A stretch of DNA of 7,527 bases from a bacterium (GTDB lineage Bacteria; Latescibacterota; UBA2968). The stretch is taken from NCBI GenBank assembly GCA_027296045.1, contig JAPUJS010000274.1:1-7527 (forward strand), written 5' to 3'. The notes under the pieces are model-generated. The model was not told where the DNA came from. It ran no database searches and was given only the letters and a program-made list of their open reading frames with translations. The stretch's first letter is position 1. Every line of letters begins with the position of its first letter. The translations under genes and the position numbers were made by a program. This document shows positions 1-5,618 of this stretch, piece after piece.

Positions 1-582
1 ATTCCAATCGCGGCCGTCGAAGGCATGCTGGAAGTGGGTTTCCTGTCGGAAGGGGCCCAATTTTTGGATAAATTCCTTGAAAGCTACTCCGAAAGCCCTG
101 AAATACGTGTTCTGGCCGCACACACCTGGTCTGCCATATCAAAAGTCCAACTGGCCGCCGGTCAATTGGAAGAAGCACACCAGTCAATCGATAAAGCCAT
201 CTCACTTGCACCGTCCCAGCCCAACGACTATTGGAACGATTATTTTAACCTGGGATATCATTACCACAAAAGGGGGCAAATCGAAAAGGCGGTTGAGATC
301 TATCAAAACGTTCTGAAGGCCAAACCCGGTTTCGTGGACGGCCATATCAATCTGGGCATTATGTTTTACAGCACCACACAATTTCAAAAAGCCCTGCAAA
401 CGTTTCAGCTTGCCGCCCAACTTGCGCCAGATCATCCAGAAGTATTGCTCGGGCTTGCCCAATCCTACGAGCAGCTGGGCCATAGGCAAAAAGCTATTCA
501 AAGCTATCAAAAGGTCCTGCAAATAGAACCACACAATACCGTAGCCATCGAAAATCTAAGCCGATTGAGCAACCCAAAATAG
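1..582 (+). CDS. TPR-repeat protein, 3' end only
   Basis: The frame is open from the first base (Ile-Pro-Ile-Ala-Ala-Val-Glu-Gly before the first ATG at 25). No ribosome binding site is visible in the 24 bases before that ATG, so this is most likely the C-terminal 193 residues of a longer protein. It holds at least four tandem tetratricopeptide repeats of about 34 residues: near 109-210, 223-318, 319-420 and 421-525. Each has the small/aromatic pattern (LGYHYHKRG, LGIMFYSTT, LAQSYEQLG) and an A-P or E-P turn (SLAP, QLAP, QIEP). An imperfect further repeat precedes them. TPR arrays are protein-interaction scaffolds and the partner cannot be told from sequence. No signal peptide or membrane segment lies in the visible part. 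The gene is convergent with the YceI gene and ends at a shared hairpin terminator. The TPR call is secure; the function is unknown. Confidence 0.85.
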   Translation: MPIAAVEGMLEVGFLSEGAQFLDKFLESYSESPEIRVLAAHTWSAISKVQLAAGQLEEAHQSIDKAISLAPSQPNDYWNDYFNLGYHYHKRGQIEKAVEIYQNVLKAKPGFVDGHINLGIMFYSTTQFQKALQTFQLAAQLAPDHPEVLLGLAQSYEQLGHRQKAIQSYQKVLQIEPHNTVAIENLSRLSNPK

Positions 583-612
583 ATAAACAAAAACCGGACC
601 TTGTACAAACCA

Positions 613-646
613 AAAACGGGATCGTGAAAAATCACGACCCCGTTTT
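613..646. terminator. Bidirectional intrinsic terminator between convergent genes
   Basis: The hairpin has arms 613-627 and 632-646, 14 of 15 pairs (one A-C mismatch at 621/638) and an AAAA loop. The outer AAAA/TTTT pairs give a U-run on both transcripts, and the core is GC-rich (CGGG/CCCG). It lies 30 bases after the TPR stop and 25 bases beyond the YceI stop, so it can end both convergent transcripts. This is read directly from the sequence. Confidence 0.85.
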
Positions 647-671
647 CCGATTGCTTCAATCGCCCCCACAC

Positions 672-1253
672 TCAAGATGGAACCCCCACCCCTACCATTT
701 TCAGCTTAAACTTGATTTGATCGCCTAAAATCACAGCTGCGTTTGTCTTCTCATTCATATTGAAATCAGACAGCCGAATCGTAAACTCGGTTTCAAACCC
801 CGCAATCGGGAGGCCAGACTCTGGATGGGTGCCGCGCCCCAAAACAGCAACCGGGAACGTCACTTCTCGCGTCACGCCCAACATAGAAAGCTGCCCGGTC
901 ACCTTCAACATGCTGCCGTAATTTTGCACCCGAGTGCTGACAAATATAATATCCGGATAGGCTTCAACATCGAAAAGTTCACTTCCCTTCAACGAGGGAC
1001 TCTGCCAACCGTTGTCCACCATCAGACTCTCAATCGGTAGTCGCCATGCAATCGAAGACTGCTCTACATGTCGGGGTTCATACACAAAACTCCCCTGATA
1101 ATCTGCAAAGCGACCCGTCACACCGCGGAATGCGTGCTGAATTTCGGCCGAAGAAAACGCCCTGTCGATCTGATAGGTCGTTGCGTCCATCATTGCAGAT
1201 GCCCCTGTAACCAGACCAATACATATGCCGAGAACTGCCACCGCTTTATACAT
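672..1253 (-). CDS. YceI-like periplasmic (lipocalin-fold) protein
   Basis: This encodes 193 residues, the usual length for the family. It begins with a Sec signal peptide: Lys3, a hydrophobic stretch from residue 4 to about 15, and an A-S-A site that predicts cleavage after Ala20. The mature part follows the YceI pattern: a Y-x-I-D start, V-x-G-R-F and a G-x-F strand, then LKGSELFD and AYPDIIF (about 90-106), GQLSMLGVTREVTF, and a late F-x-I-R-L-S-D-F followed by LGDQIKF. YceI proteins form a lipocalin-like barrel that binds isoprenoid or other lipophilic molecules in the periplasm; the ligand here is unknown. The start is supported by AAAGGAG (1261-1267 on the minus strand) with 7-nt spacing. 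That site lies inside the last codons of the upstream 66-aa gene, whose TGA is one base before this ATG, so translation is probably coupled. The operon is probably controlled from the GTCA array at 1591-1628. Confidence 0.88.
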   Translation of the reverse strand: MYKAVAVLGICIGLVTGASAMMDATTYQIDRAFSSAEIQHAFRGVTGRFADYQGSFVYEPRHVEQSSIAWRLPIESLMVDNGWQSPSLKGSELFDVEAYPDIIFVSTRVQNYGSMLKVTGQLSMLGVTREVTFPVAVLGRGTHPESGLPIAGFETEFTIRLSDFNMNEKTNAAVILGDQIKFKLKMVGVGVPS

Positions 1254-1254
1254 T

Positions 1255-1455
1255 TCAAGTCTCCTTTAATAAATTTGGATACCGCATCAAAAAATCGCCT
1301 TCCCCATCTGTACCATGGACAGAACTGTCTTTTTTCAAGTTCGGACCTATCCTGTCGGATGATTCACCCTCCCCACCTGGATCTCGAAAGGCCTTCAAGA
1401 CCTCTGTCGACAATTCCAGGAGAAACTTCCCCCGATTGGGGAAACTGTATATCAT
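1255..1455 (-). CDS. Small 66-aa protein of unknown function, coupled to YceI gene
   Basis: I do not recognise this protein. Its reality rests on context. The ATG is preceded by an essentially perfect ribosome binding site, AAGGAGGT (1460-1467, minus strand), with 4-nt spacing. The stop codon is one base from the YceI start, and its last codons carry the YceI Shine-Dalgarno. The product has no signal peptide or membrane segment. Residues 1-24 could form an amphipathic segment rich in Leu/Phe (FLLELSTEVLKAF). Residues 25-55 are polar, glycine- and charge-rich and probably disordered, and the end is short and hydrophobic (FLMRYPNLL). It could be a small cytoplasmic partner or regulator, or a leader-type ORF that sets translation of YceI. 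It is the first gene after the regulator array and candidate promoter upstream. Confidence 0.6.
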   Translation of the reverse strand: MIYSFPNRGKFLLELSTEVLKAFRDPGGEGESSDRIGPNLKKDSSVHGTDGEGDFLMRYPNLLKET

Positions 1456-1459
1456 GTGG

Positions 1460-1467
1460 ACCTCCTT
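1460..1467 (-). promoter_or_regulatory. Strong Shine-Dalgarno of the 66-aa gene
   Basis: The minus strand reads AAGGAGGT, complementary to the 16S 3' end over eight bases, followed by CCAC and ATG. It is the strongest ribosome binding site in the window and is the main reason to treat the small ORF as translated. Confidence 0.75.
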
Positions 1468-1574
1468 ATAATAATAGTACCCCGCATCAGACGGTCCCTC
1501 CGGTGGAAAACCCGTTCCCCATTTTGCTTGCCAGGCCCTGGGAAAACCGGTTCAGTGCTGTGGCCGTCCCTATT

Positions 1575-1580
1575 AATAAA
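1575..1580 (-). promoter_or_regulatory. Candidate -10 of the 66-aa/YceI operon
   Basis: The minus strand reads TTTATT (4 of 6 to TATAAT), exactly 10 bases downstream of the last half-site of the array at 1591-1628. In PhoB-activated promoters the regulator box replaces the -35 and sits about 10 bp from the -10, so the spacing supports this hexamer over other AT-rich ones nearby. Transcription would begin near 1568 and leave a leader of about 113 nt before the small ORF. The leader holds a short dyad, CCAGGCCCTGG (1531-1541), but no convincing riboswitch. Confidence 0.45.
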
Positions 1581-1590
1581 CACAAATGAA

Positions 1591-1628
1591 GTCACCGTTT
1601 TGTCACAGATACGTCATTTTTATGTCAC
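1591..1628 (-). promoter_or_regulatory. Four-site 11-bp direct-repeat operator (array 1)
   Basis: On the plus strand, GTCAC, GTCAC, GTCAT and GTCAC start at 1591, 1602, 1613 and 1624, an exact 11-bp period, one helical turn. Read toward the minus-strand genes the unit is (G/A)TGAC. OmpR/PhoB regulators bind such head-to-tail repeats as tandem dimers, and the regulator gene ends only 46 bases away. The array lies between the regulator stop and the 66-aa/YceI operon, and nothing on the plus strand starts here, so the minus-strand operon is the only plausible target. A second array with the same layout precedes the kinase gene. The repeats are seen directly; binding by this particular regulator is inferred. 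Confidence 0.75.
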
Positions 1629-1674
1629 TACGATTCATGTTGACGGATTAGATACGAGAAACCGTCCCAATGTT

Positions 1675-2361
1675 TCAATCTTCTACAACAAACCGATACC
1701 CCATTCCGCGCACCGTCTGGATATAGCAGGGCTGTCCGGGCACCGGTTCGATTTTCTGCCGAAGTCGGGTGATAAAGTTGTCCACAGTACGATCGGTGCC
1801 GAAGTAATCCACGCCCCACACGGCATTCAGAATATCCTGTCGCGACAGCACACGGCCCTGGTTTTTTGCCAGATACCGCAACACCCCAAACTCTCTGGTG
1901 GACAGTTCTACCGATTCGTCCCCCCGTTGTACCGTAAACGTCTCAAAGTCGACCCTCACCTCACCCAACGAAAGTCGCTCCACCTGCCCCTCAACCCGTT
2001 GAACGCGTCTTAGCAAAGCCTTGACCCGTGCCAAAAGCTCCATCACGCCAAACGGTTTGGTCATATAATCGTCTGCCCCCACCTCCAACCCCATCACCTT
2101 ATCCATCTCTTGCCCCTTGGCCGTCAGCATTAAAATGGGAATGTCCGTTCCGCCCCGTCGGAGTACCCGACAAACCTCATACCCGTTAGACCTTGGCAAC
2201 ATAATATCCAGAATGATCAAATCCGGGGCCTTCTCCTGGGCCAGTCTCAACCCCTGCTCGCCATCCGTCGCCGTCATCACCTCATAGCCCTCAAAGCGGA
2301 GGTTCCGTTCCAACCCGCTCAAAATAGCCCGATCGTTTTCAACAACAAGAATACGCGTCAC
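1675..2361 (-). CDS. OmpR/PhoB-family response regulator
   Basis: This encodes 228 residues, the normal length. The receiver domain (about 1-119) has the acidic pocket E8/D10, with Asn9 where PhoB has Asp. It also has the phosphoacceptor Asp52 in LIILDIMLP, the switch residues Thr80 and Tyr99, and the conserved Lys102 followed by Pro-Phe. The C-terminal winged helix-turn-helix (about 128-228) has LSTREFGVLRYL, the LSRQDIL turn, a recognition helix at about 190-204 (DRTVDNFITRLRQK) and the wing VRGMGYRF. It is a DNA-binding transcription factor activated by phosphorylation, most likely by the kinase encoded just upstream. Translation starts at a GTG one base after the kinase TGA, with AGGAGGG 6-7 nt before it, so the two genes form one operon. 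The likely targets are the two 11-bp repeat arrays in this window. Family assignment is firm; the regulon is inferred. It could be named PhoB-like, but a phosphate role is not shown. Confidence 0.96.
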   Translation of the reverse strand: MTRILVVENDRAILSGLERNLRFEGYEVMTATDGEQGLRLAQEKAPDLIILDIMLPRSNGYEVCRVLRRGGTDIPILMLTAKGQEMDKVMGLEVGADDYMTKPFGVMELLARVKALLRRVQRVEGQVERLSLGEVRVDFETFTVQRGDESVELSTREFGVLRYLAKNQGRVLSRQDILNAVWGVDYFGTDRTVDNFITRLRQKIEPVPGQPCYIQTVRGMGYRFVVED

Positions 2362-2362
2362 C

Positions 2363-4504
2363 TCAGTCCCTCCTGACCGGAAGATGAACAGTAAACTGAC
2401 TCCCCTTCCCCACCTGACTTTCCAACGTCACATTTCCATCGTGTGCCTCTACGATATATTTCACCATCGCGAGACCCAAACCACTTCCCTGCACCTCGGA
2501 AGTCAGTGTATCATCTACTCGATAAAATCGATCAAAAATACGTTTCTGATCCCGCTTTGAAATGCCGATGCCATTATCTCCAACCTCAAGCTTGGCGGAT
2601 CCGTTCTCCTGTTTGAGCCGCACCCACACCTGTCTGGGTGGCTGAGAATATTTCACGGCATTGTGCAACAAATTTTGAAGAACCTCCGCAATCGTATCCC
2701 GATCGAACATTAGCAACGGCAGATCTGGGGCAATCTCTGTATGAACTTCACAGGCTTCCTCTTCTCCACGCATTTGACGTTCGAACACTTCGGTCGTCTC
2801 TTGAATCACCGCCGTCAAGTCCCATTCGGCAAACTCAAACTGTTTCTTGCCTCGCTCCATCCGCGACAAATCCAGAACCCGATCCACCATCCGCGTGAGC
2901 CGTTCAATCTCCTGTTGCATAATTTTCAAACACTCCTCCGCCTCGCTTTCATCCCGATAGCGCTTCAATCGGAGTGTCTCTACAAACATCCGGATCGAAG
3001 TCAGCGGTGTCTTCAATTCATGAGAAACATTGGACACAAACTCCGTTTTCAAACGAGACAACTGCCGCTCCTGTCTGACACGCCACCCCCCCCAACACCC
3101 GCCTCCCACCACCAACCCCAAAAACAAAATGGCACTCCAACGGATAAAGGGTGCCTGCCAAATCGTCTGCCCAAACACCCAGGGCACTTGCCACAAAGGA
3201 GCATCCACAATAAACAGACGCACCGCAGGCGTTGGATCCACATTTCCATCCTGGTCCACAGCCCGCACCTCAAACCGATGGCGTCCCAACGACAAGGACG
3301 AAAGCATCTGATCCGTTCGTTTCGAAAGCGGGATCCACATACCGCTGTCCAGCCGCCATTGGTAACGCATTCGATCTTGTGGCGTGTTATTATCTTTGCC
3401 CGACCACGTCAACAGGAAATTTTCTCGCCACGAAACCTGTTCGGCCCCCGACTCCAGAGCCGTCTCAGGTGCCTGTCGATCGGGCATCAATCGCAACACC
3501 AGATCTTCATGTCGGGTGGCGGCTTCCATCCAGAGGGCACCATCTGCGGCCTCGACAATACAGTGAATCACATCAAAGGTAGTCTGAATCTGCTCCCAGT
3601 CATAGGTATGCCAGACCTCACCGTCAAACCGGGTCAGCCCGGCATCTGTACCAAACCAGACAATCCCATCTCGACTCTGGAAAATACTGTGCACGGCATC
3701 ATGACCCAACCCATCGGCCGAAGTGTATCGATTCCAGGCATGCCCATCGTATCGCACCACCCCCTTGGTGTGCCGTCCAAATCCCATCCACAGACTGCCG
3801 TCCTGTGCAGCCTCCACCGTGCAAATCTGTTGATCCAATTTACTTTGTCCTTCCGCCGGATTGTAGCTTGTCCACACCTTGCCATCAAAACGGCTCAGTC
3901 CACCAAAAGTCGCAAACCAGAGAGCGCCATCGGTTGTTTGGGCTATGCTATACACCTGATTGTGAGCCAGACCGTCCTCGGTCGTATAAACCCGCCAGGT
4001 CTCCCCGTCAAACCGCATCAAACCCGAACTTTGATGTTTTTCCCACGGATCCGACTCCCAGGTGCCAAACCAAAGATCGCCTTTGTCATCTGCAAATCCC
4101 ACATGAATGGCATCACCCACCAGACCATCTGCCTCTGTAAAAATACGCCAGGCCTTCCCATCAAATCGGGCGGCTGCACTTTTCCCCTGGTGCCTCCCGG
4201 CCACCCAAAGACTGCCGTCTTTGGCCCTTAAAATAGTGGACACAGCTCCATCAATGATACCGTCCGACCCCGAATACCGAACCCAGGAACGGCCGTCAAA
4301 ACGTACCGCCCCGTCCTCATAGGTCCCAAACCACATGTCATTCTCAATGGCCGAAAAATGTTCCGCACTGGCAAAAAGGCGTGGCACTCCAGCATAGAGC
4401 GTCCATCCGCTTTCCGGTAATTGAGTAACCTGAAGCGTATCCAACGCTCCAACCGACAAAACACTGGACAGCACAGCCCATACAATCATCAACAGTCTGC
4501 ACAT
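2363..4504 (-). CDS. Sensor histidine kinase with periplasmic seven-bladed propeller
   Basis: This encodes 713 residues from the chosen ATG. Domains in order: signal peptide 1-20 (cleavage after V-G-A); seven Reg_prop-type blades at about 30-345, each with a D-G-x-(L/V)-W core (Trp 58, 100, 145, 196, 239, 283, 325) and most with R-F-D-G-x-x-W; an Ig-like/Y_Y_Y-type domain at about 346-433 (RAVDQDGNVDPTP); a membrane segment at about 454-476; HisKA with phosphoacceptor His495 in SHELKTPLTSIRM; and HATPase_c with N-box Asn611/Asn615, G1 box DNGIGI from Asp643, F-box RIFDRFYR at 655-662 and G2 GSGLGLA from 673. All catalytic motifs are intact. The propeller faces the periplasm and probably senses a ligand or partner; which one is unknown. 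An in-frame ATG at 4546 would add 14 residues, but it lacks a Shine-Dalgarno and would be almost leaderless. The ATG at 4504 has GGAGAAGAG (4507-4515) in front and gives a clean signal peptide. Confidence 0.93.
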   Translation of the reverse strand: MCRLLMIVWAVLSSVLSVGALDTLQVTQLPESGWTLYAGVPRLFASAEHFSAIENDMWFGTYEDGAVRFDGRSWVRYSGSDGIIDGAVSTILRAKDGSLWVAGRHQGKSAAARFDGKAWRIFTEADGLVGDAIHVGFADDKGDLWFGTWESDPWEKHQSSGLMRFDGETWRVYTTEDGLAHNQVYSIAQTTDGALWFATFGGLSRFDGKVWTSYNPAEGQSKLDQQICTVEAAQDGSLWMGFGRHTKGVVRYDGHAWNRYTSADGLGHDAVHSIFQSRDGIVWFGTDAGLTRFDGEVWHTYDWEQIQTTFDVIHCIVEAADGALWMEAATRHEDLVLRLMPDRQAPETALESGAEQVSWRENFLLTWSGKDNNTPQDRMRYQWRLDSGMWIPLSKRTDQMLSSLSLGRHRFEVRAVDQDGNVDPTPAVRLFIVDAPLWQVPWVFGQTIWQAPFIRWSAILFLGLVVGGGCWGGWRVRQERQLSRLKTEFVSNVSHELKTPLTSIRMFVETLRLKRYRDESEAEECLKIMQQEIERLTRMVDRVLDLSRMERGKKQFEFAEWDLTAVIQETTEVFERQMRGEEEACEVHTEIAPDLPLLMFDRDTIAEVLQNLLHNAVKYSQPPRQVWVRLKQENGSAKLEVGDNGIGISKRDQKRIFDRFYRVDDTLTSEVQGSGLGLAMVKYIVEAHDGNVTLESQVGKGSQFTVHLPVRRD

Positions 4505-4554
4505 AACTCTTCTCCAGTCAATCACAACCCGGTTCCGATTCATCATCTGGGTTA

Positions 4555-4560
4555 AACATA
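4555..4560 (-). promoter_or_regulatory. Candidate -10 of the kinase-regulator operon
   Basis: The minus strand reads TATGTT (4 of 6 to TATAAT), exactly 10 bases downstream of the last half-site of array 2, the same geometry as at the YceI operon. Transcription would begin near 4548, leaving a leader of about 44 nt before the ATG at 4504. That supports the shorter kinase start, because the ATG at 4546 would then have almost no leader. Confidence 0.5.
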
Positions 4561-4570
4561 CGATTGAATT

Positions 4571-4608
4571 GTCATGGTTCTGTCACAAGCGAGTCATTTT
4601 GGCGTCAC
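4571..4608 (-). promoter_or_regulatory. Four-site 11-bp direct-repeat operator (array 2)
   Basis: On the plus strand, GTCAT, GTCAC, GTCAT and GTCAC start at 4571, 4582, 4593 and 4604, again with an exact 11-bp period and the same number of units as array 1. Aligned without gaps, the two 38-bp arrays agree at 27 positions, including linker positions outside the GTCA cores (for example AAA before the second minus-strand unit). The array is 67 bases upstream of the kinase ATG and fits positive autoregulation by the operon's own regulator. The divergent coiled-coil genes start 207 bases away on the other side, so an effect on them is possible but not indicated. Confidence 0.78.
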
Positions 4609-4736
4609 AATCCTGAACCAGTTCCCATATATCCCAAATATGGTGCTTAAATGTCAACACGCCAAGAAAAATTGGGGTATCACATCTCCATGTCCCTCAG
4701 ATCGCCCATTTCCAAGCCCTAAATCCTTCGATCTAT

Positions 4737-4765
4737 TTGACTTCGATGTCGAAATGTATTATTCT
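4737..4765 (+). promoter_or_regulatory. Candidate sigma70-type promoter for the coiled-coil gene pair
   Basis: TTGACT (4737-4742, 5 of 6) is followed after 17 bases by TATTCT (4760-4765, 4 of 6); an overlapping TATTAT at 4757 has a better hexamer but only 14-bp spacing. Transcription would begin near 4772, about 44 bases before the gene start. The spacer begins with a perfect-arm dyad, TTCGA-TG-TCGAA (4742-4753), and CTTCGAT is repeated at 4726 and 4741, so a repressor could bind here, but that is speculative. I see nothing else in the 4609-4736 stretch. Confidence 0.35.
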
Positions 4766-4815
4766 CCATAACACATTCTTGTTCAATAACATTGAGATTC
4801 AAAAAGGATGGCACA

Positions 4816-5130
4816 ATGGTTTGGACCCTTGTTGCCGTAATTGTTGGCTCTTTTGTCTATATCACGATCGTGCTGCTCAAATATTTCGCCTTTGTAGAAT
4901 CGACCAGGCCCCGGATCAAGAAACTGAGGGGGCAGATCGAAACATTCAAAGAGTCGATCCAGTCGGAAAAAAAGCTGGAAATGATCGTCCGGGAAAGAGT
5001 CGGAGAAGAACAGGTCTTGCTCACACGAGCAAAGATCGCCGTCTCCGATACAAAGCAGGAAATCAAAGCGGCTCAGGCCCACGAAAAACAGCTTGAACTG
5101 GAGAAATTCAAGCAAGGAAAAGACTTCTAA
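4816..5130 (+). CDS. Small bitopic membrane protein with coiled coil (first of pair)
   Basis: This encodes 104 residues from the ATG at 4816, chosen because AAGGA lies 7 nt upstream. An in-frame TTG at 4792 would add eight polar residues but has no good ribosome site. Residues 3-24 form one hydrophobic membrane helix (WTLVAVIVGSFVYITIVLL), followed by a basic stretch, RPRIKKLR, which by the positive-inside rule puts the C-terminus in the cytoplasm. Residues from about 35 to 100 are charged, Glu/Lys/Gln-rich and heptad-like with almost no Pro or Gly, and so probably a long coiled coil. No family is recognised. The topology resembles PspB-type or other small scaffold proteins, but I see no sequence match. 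The second gene begins 33 bases downstream with the same architecture, so the two probably act together, perhaps as a hetero-oligomer at the inner membrane. Confidence 0.65.
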   Translation: MVWTLVAVIVGSFVYITIVLLKYFAFVESTRPRIKKLRGQIETFKESIQSEKKLEMIVRERVGEEQVLLTRAKIAVSDTKQEIKAAQAHEKQLELEKFKQGKDF

Positions 5131-5163
5131 GCCCGGAGCACAAACCGGAAAAAGAGATCCAAA

Positions 5164-5454
5164 ATGTTCCTGGAGATCATCACATTATTGGTATTGCTCG
5201 GAATCCTGCTGATCAGATACGGGACAGCCCGGCATACAAACGGGCTCTCCCTGCAATACAGAAATCTGGACAAACTCTGTAAACAAATCAGGGCACGTTA
5301 TCAATTGCTCTGCGACAAGCGTGGAGCCATTGAGTTAGAGGAGAAAAATTTACGACGGGATCGAATCGCCCTGGAAACCCTGGAAGAGAACCTGGAAAAA
5401 GCCCTGCAAAAACAAAACGAAAAGAACGAGGAGCTGGAAAGTCAACTCCGCTGA
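5164..5454 (+). CDS. Small bitopic membrane protein with coiled coil (second of pair)
   Basis: This encodes 96 residues. The first 17 form a membrane helix (FLEIITLLVLLGILLI) ending in RYGTARH. The rest, from about residue 30, is a highly charged helical stretch with Leu/Ile at heptad-like spacing (LEEKNLRRDRIALETLEENL) that predicts a coiled coil ending at the C-terminus. Two cysteines (residues near 39 and 49) lie in the proximal cytoplasmic part. The ribosome site is modest (AAAGAGAT about 6 nt before the ATG). The gene follows the similar 104-aa gene by 33 bases and is closed by an intrinsic terminator 37 bases after its stop, so the two make a complete two-gene operon. The two proteins share topology but not obvious sequence identity. 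No known family is recognised; a structural or scaffolding role at the membrane is inference only. Confidence 0.65.
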   Translation: MFLEIITLLVLLGILLIRYGTARHTNGLSLQYRNLDKLCKQIRARYQLLCDKRGAIELEEKNLRRDRIALETLEENLEKALQKQNEKNEELESQLR

Positions 5455-5491
5455 GCCCTTGCCTACGCTTACAGATCGAAAAACATAGATT

Positions 5492-5513
5492 CCGCCCTCC
5501 GGCGGTTTTTTTT
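5492..5513 (+). terminator. Intrinsic terminator after the coiled-coil operon
   Basis: CCGCC (5492-5496) pairs with GGCGG (5501-5505) across a CTCC tetraloop, followed directly by eight T residues. It isolates the coiled-coil pair from the hydroxylase operon downstream. Confidence 0.88.
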
Positions 5514-5556
5514 GTTTACGAAAGGGTCCAAAAAATAAAGGAAGCGCATTGCAGTA

Positions 5557-5562
5557 TATAAT
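5557..5562 (+). promoter_or_regulatory. Candidate -10 of the molybdenum hydroxylase operon
   Basis: This is a perfect TATAAT, 56 bases before the small-subunit ATG and just after the preceding terminator. No recognisable -35 lies 16-18 bases upstream (the region is A-rich), so an activator or an alternative sigma factor may be needed, or the hexamer may be chance. The rest of 5514-5618 shows no other element; the ribosome site GGAAGAG (5607-5613) is moderate. Confidence 0.35.
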
Positions 5563-5618
5563 AATGTCGTTCAACACCAGAAACCGAATGGCCCAAACAC
5601 TTCAATGGAAGAGAACAC

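Noticed and set aside
1466..1480. TATTAT-like -10 hexamers just upstream of the 66-aa gene
   Set aside because: Transcription from them would start at or after the Shine-Dalgarno and leave no usable leader.
1591..1628. CRISPR-like or mobile-element repeat interpretation of the 11-bp arrays
   Set aside because: The units are far too short, with only a 4-5 base core and no spacers of CRISPR length. Exact helical phasing and promoter position fit a regulator operator.
1642..1666. GACGG...CCGTC hairpin after the regulator stop as a terminator
   Set aside because: It has a 5-bp stem with a 15-base loop and no T-run on the minus strand. Read-through from the regulator into the 66-aa/YceI operon remains possible.
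1068..2013. Plus-strand open frames of 173 and 185 codons across the YceI/66-aa/regulator region
   Set aside because: They are antisense to well-supported genes and cover the repeat array. They have low-complexity composition and no initiation signal.
1675..2361. Naming the regulator PhoB and the system phosphate-responsive
   Set aside because: The domain type and repeat spacing are shared across the OmpR/PhoB family. The kinase sensor is a propeller unlike PhoR, and no phosphate genes are in the window.
2741..4231. Long 496-codon plus-strand open frame opposite the kinase gene
   Set aside because: It lies entirely antisense to a kinase with intact domains, has no ribosome site, and its product is a Pro/His/Gln/Arg-rich string with no domain pattern. 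It is a codon-bias shadow.
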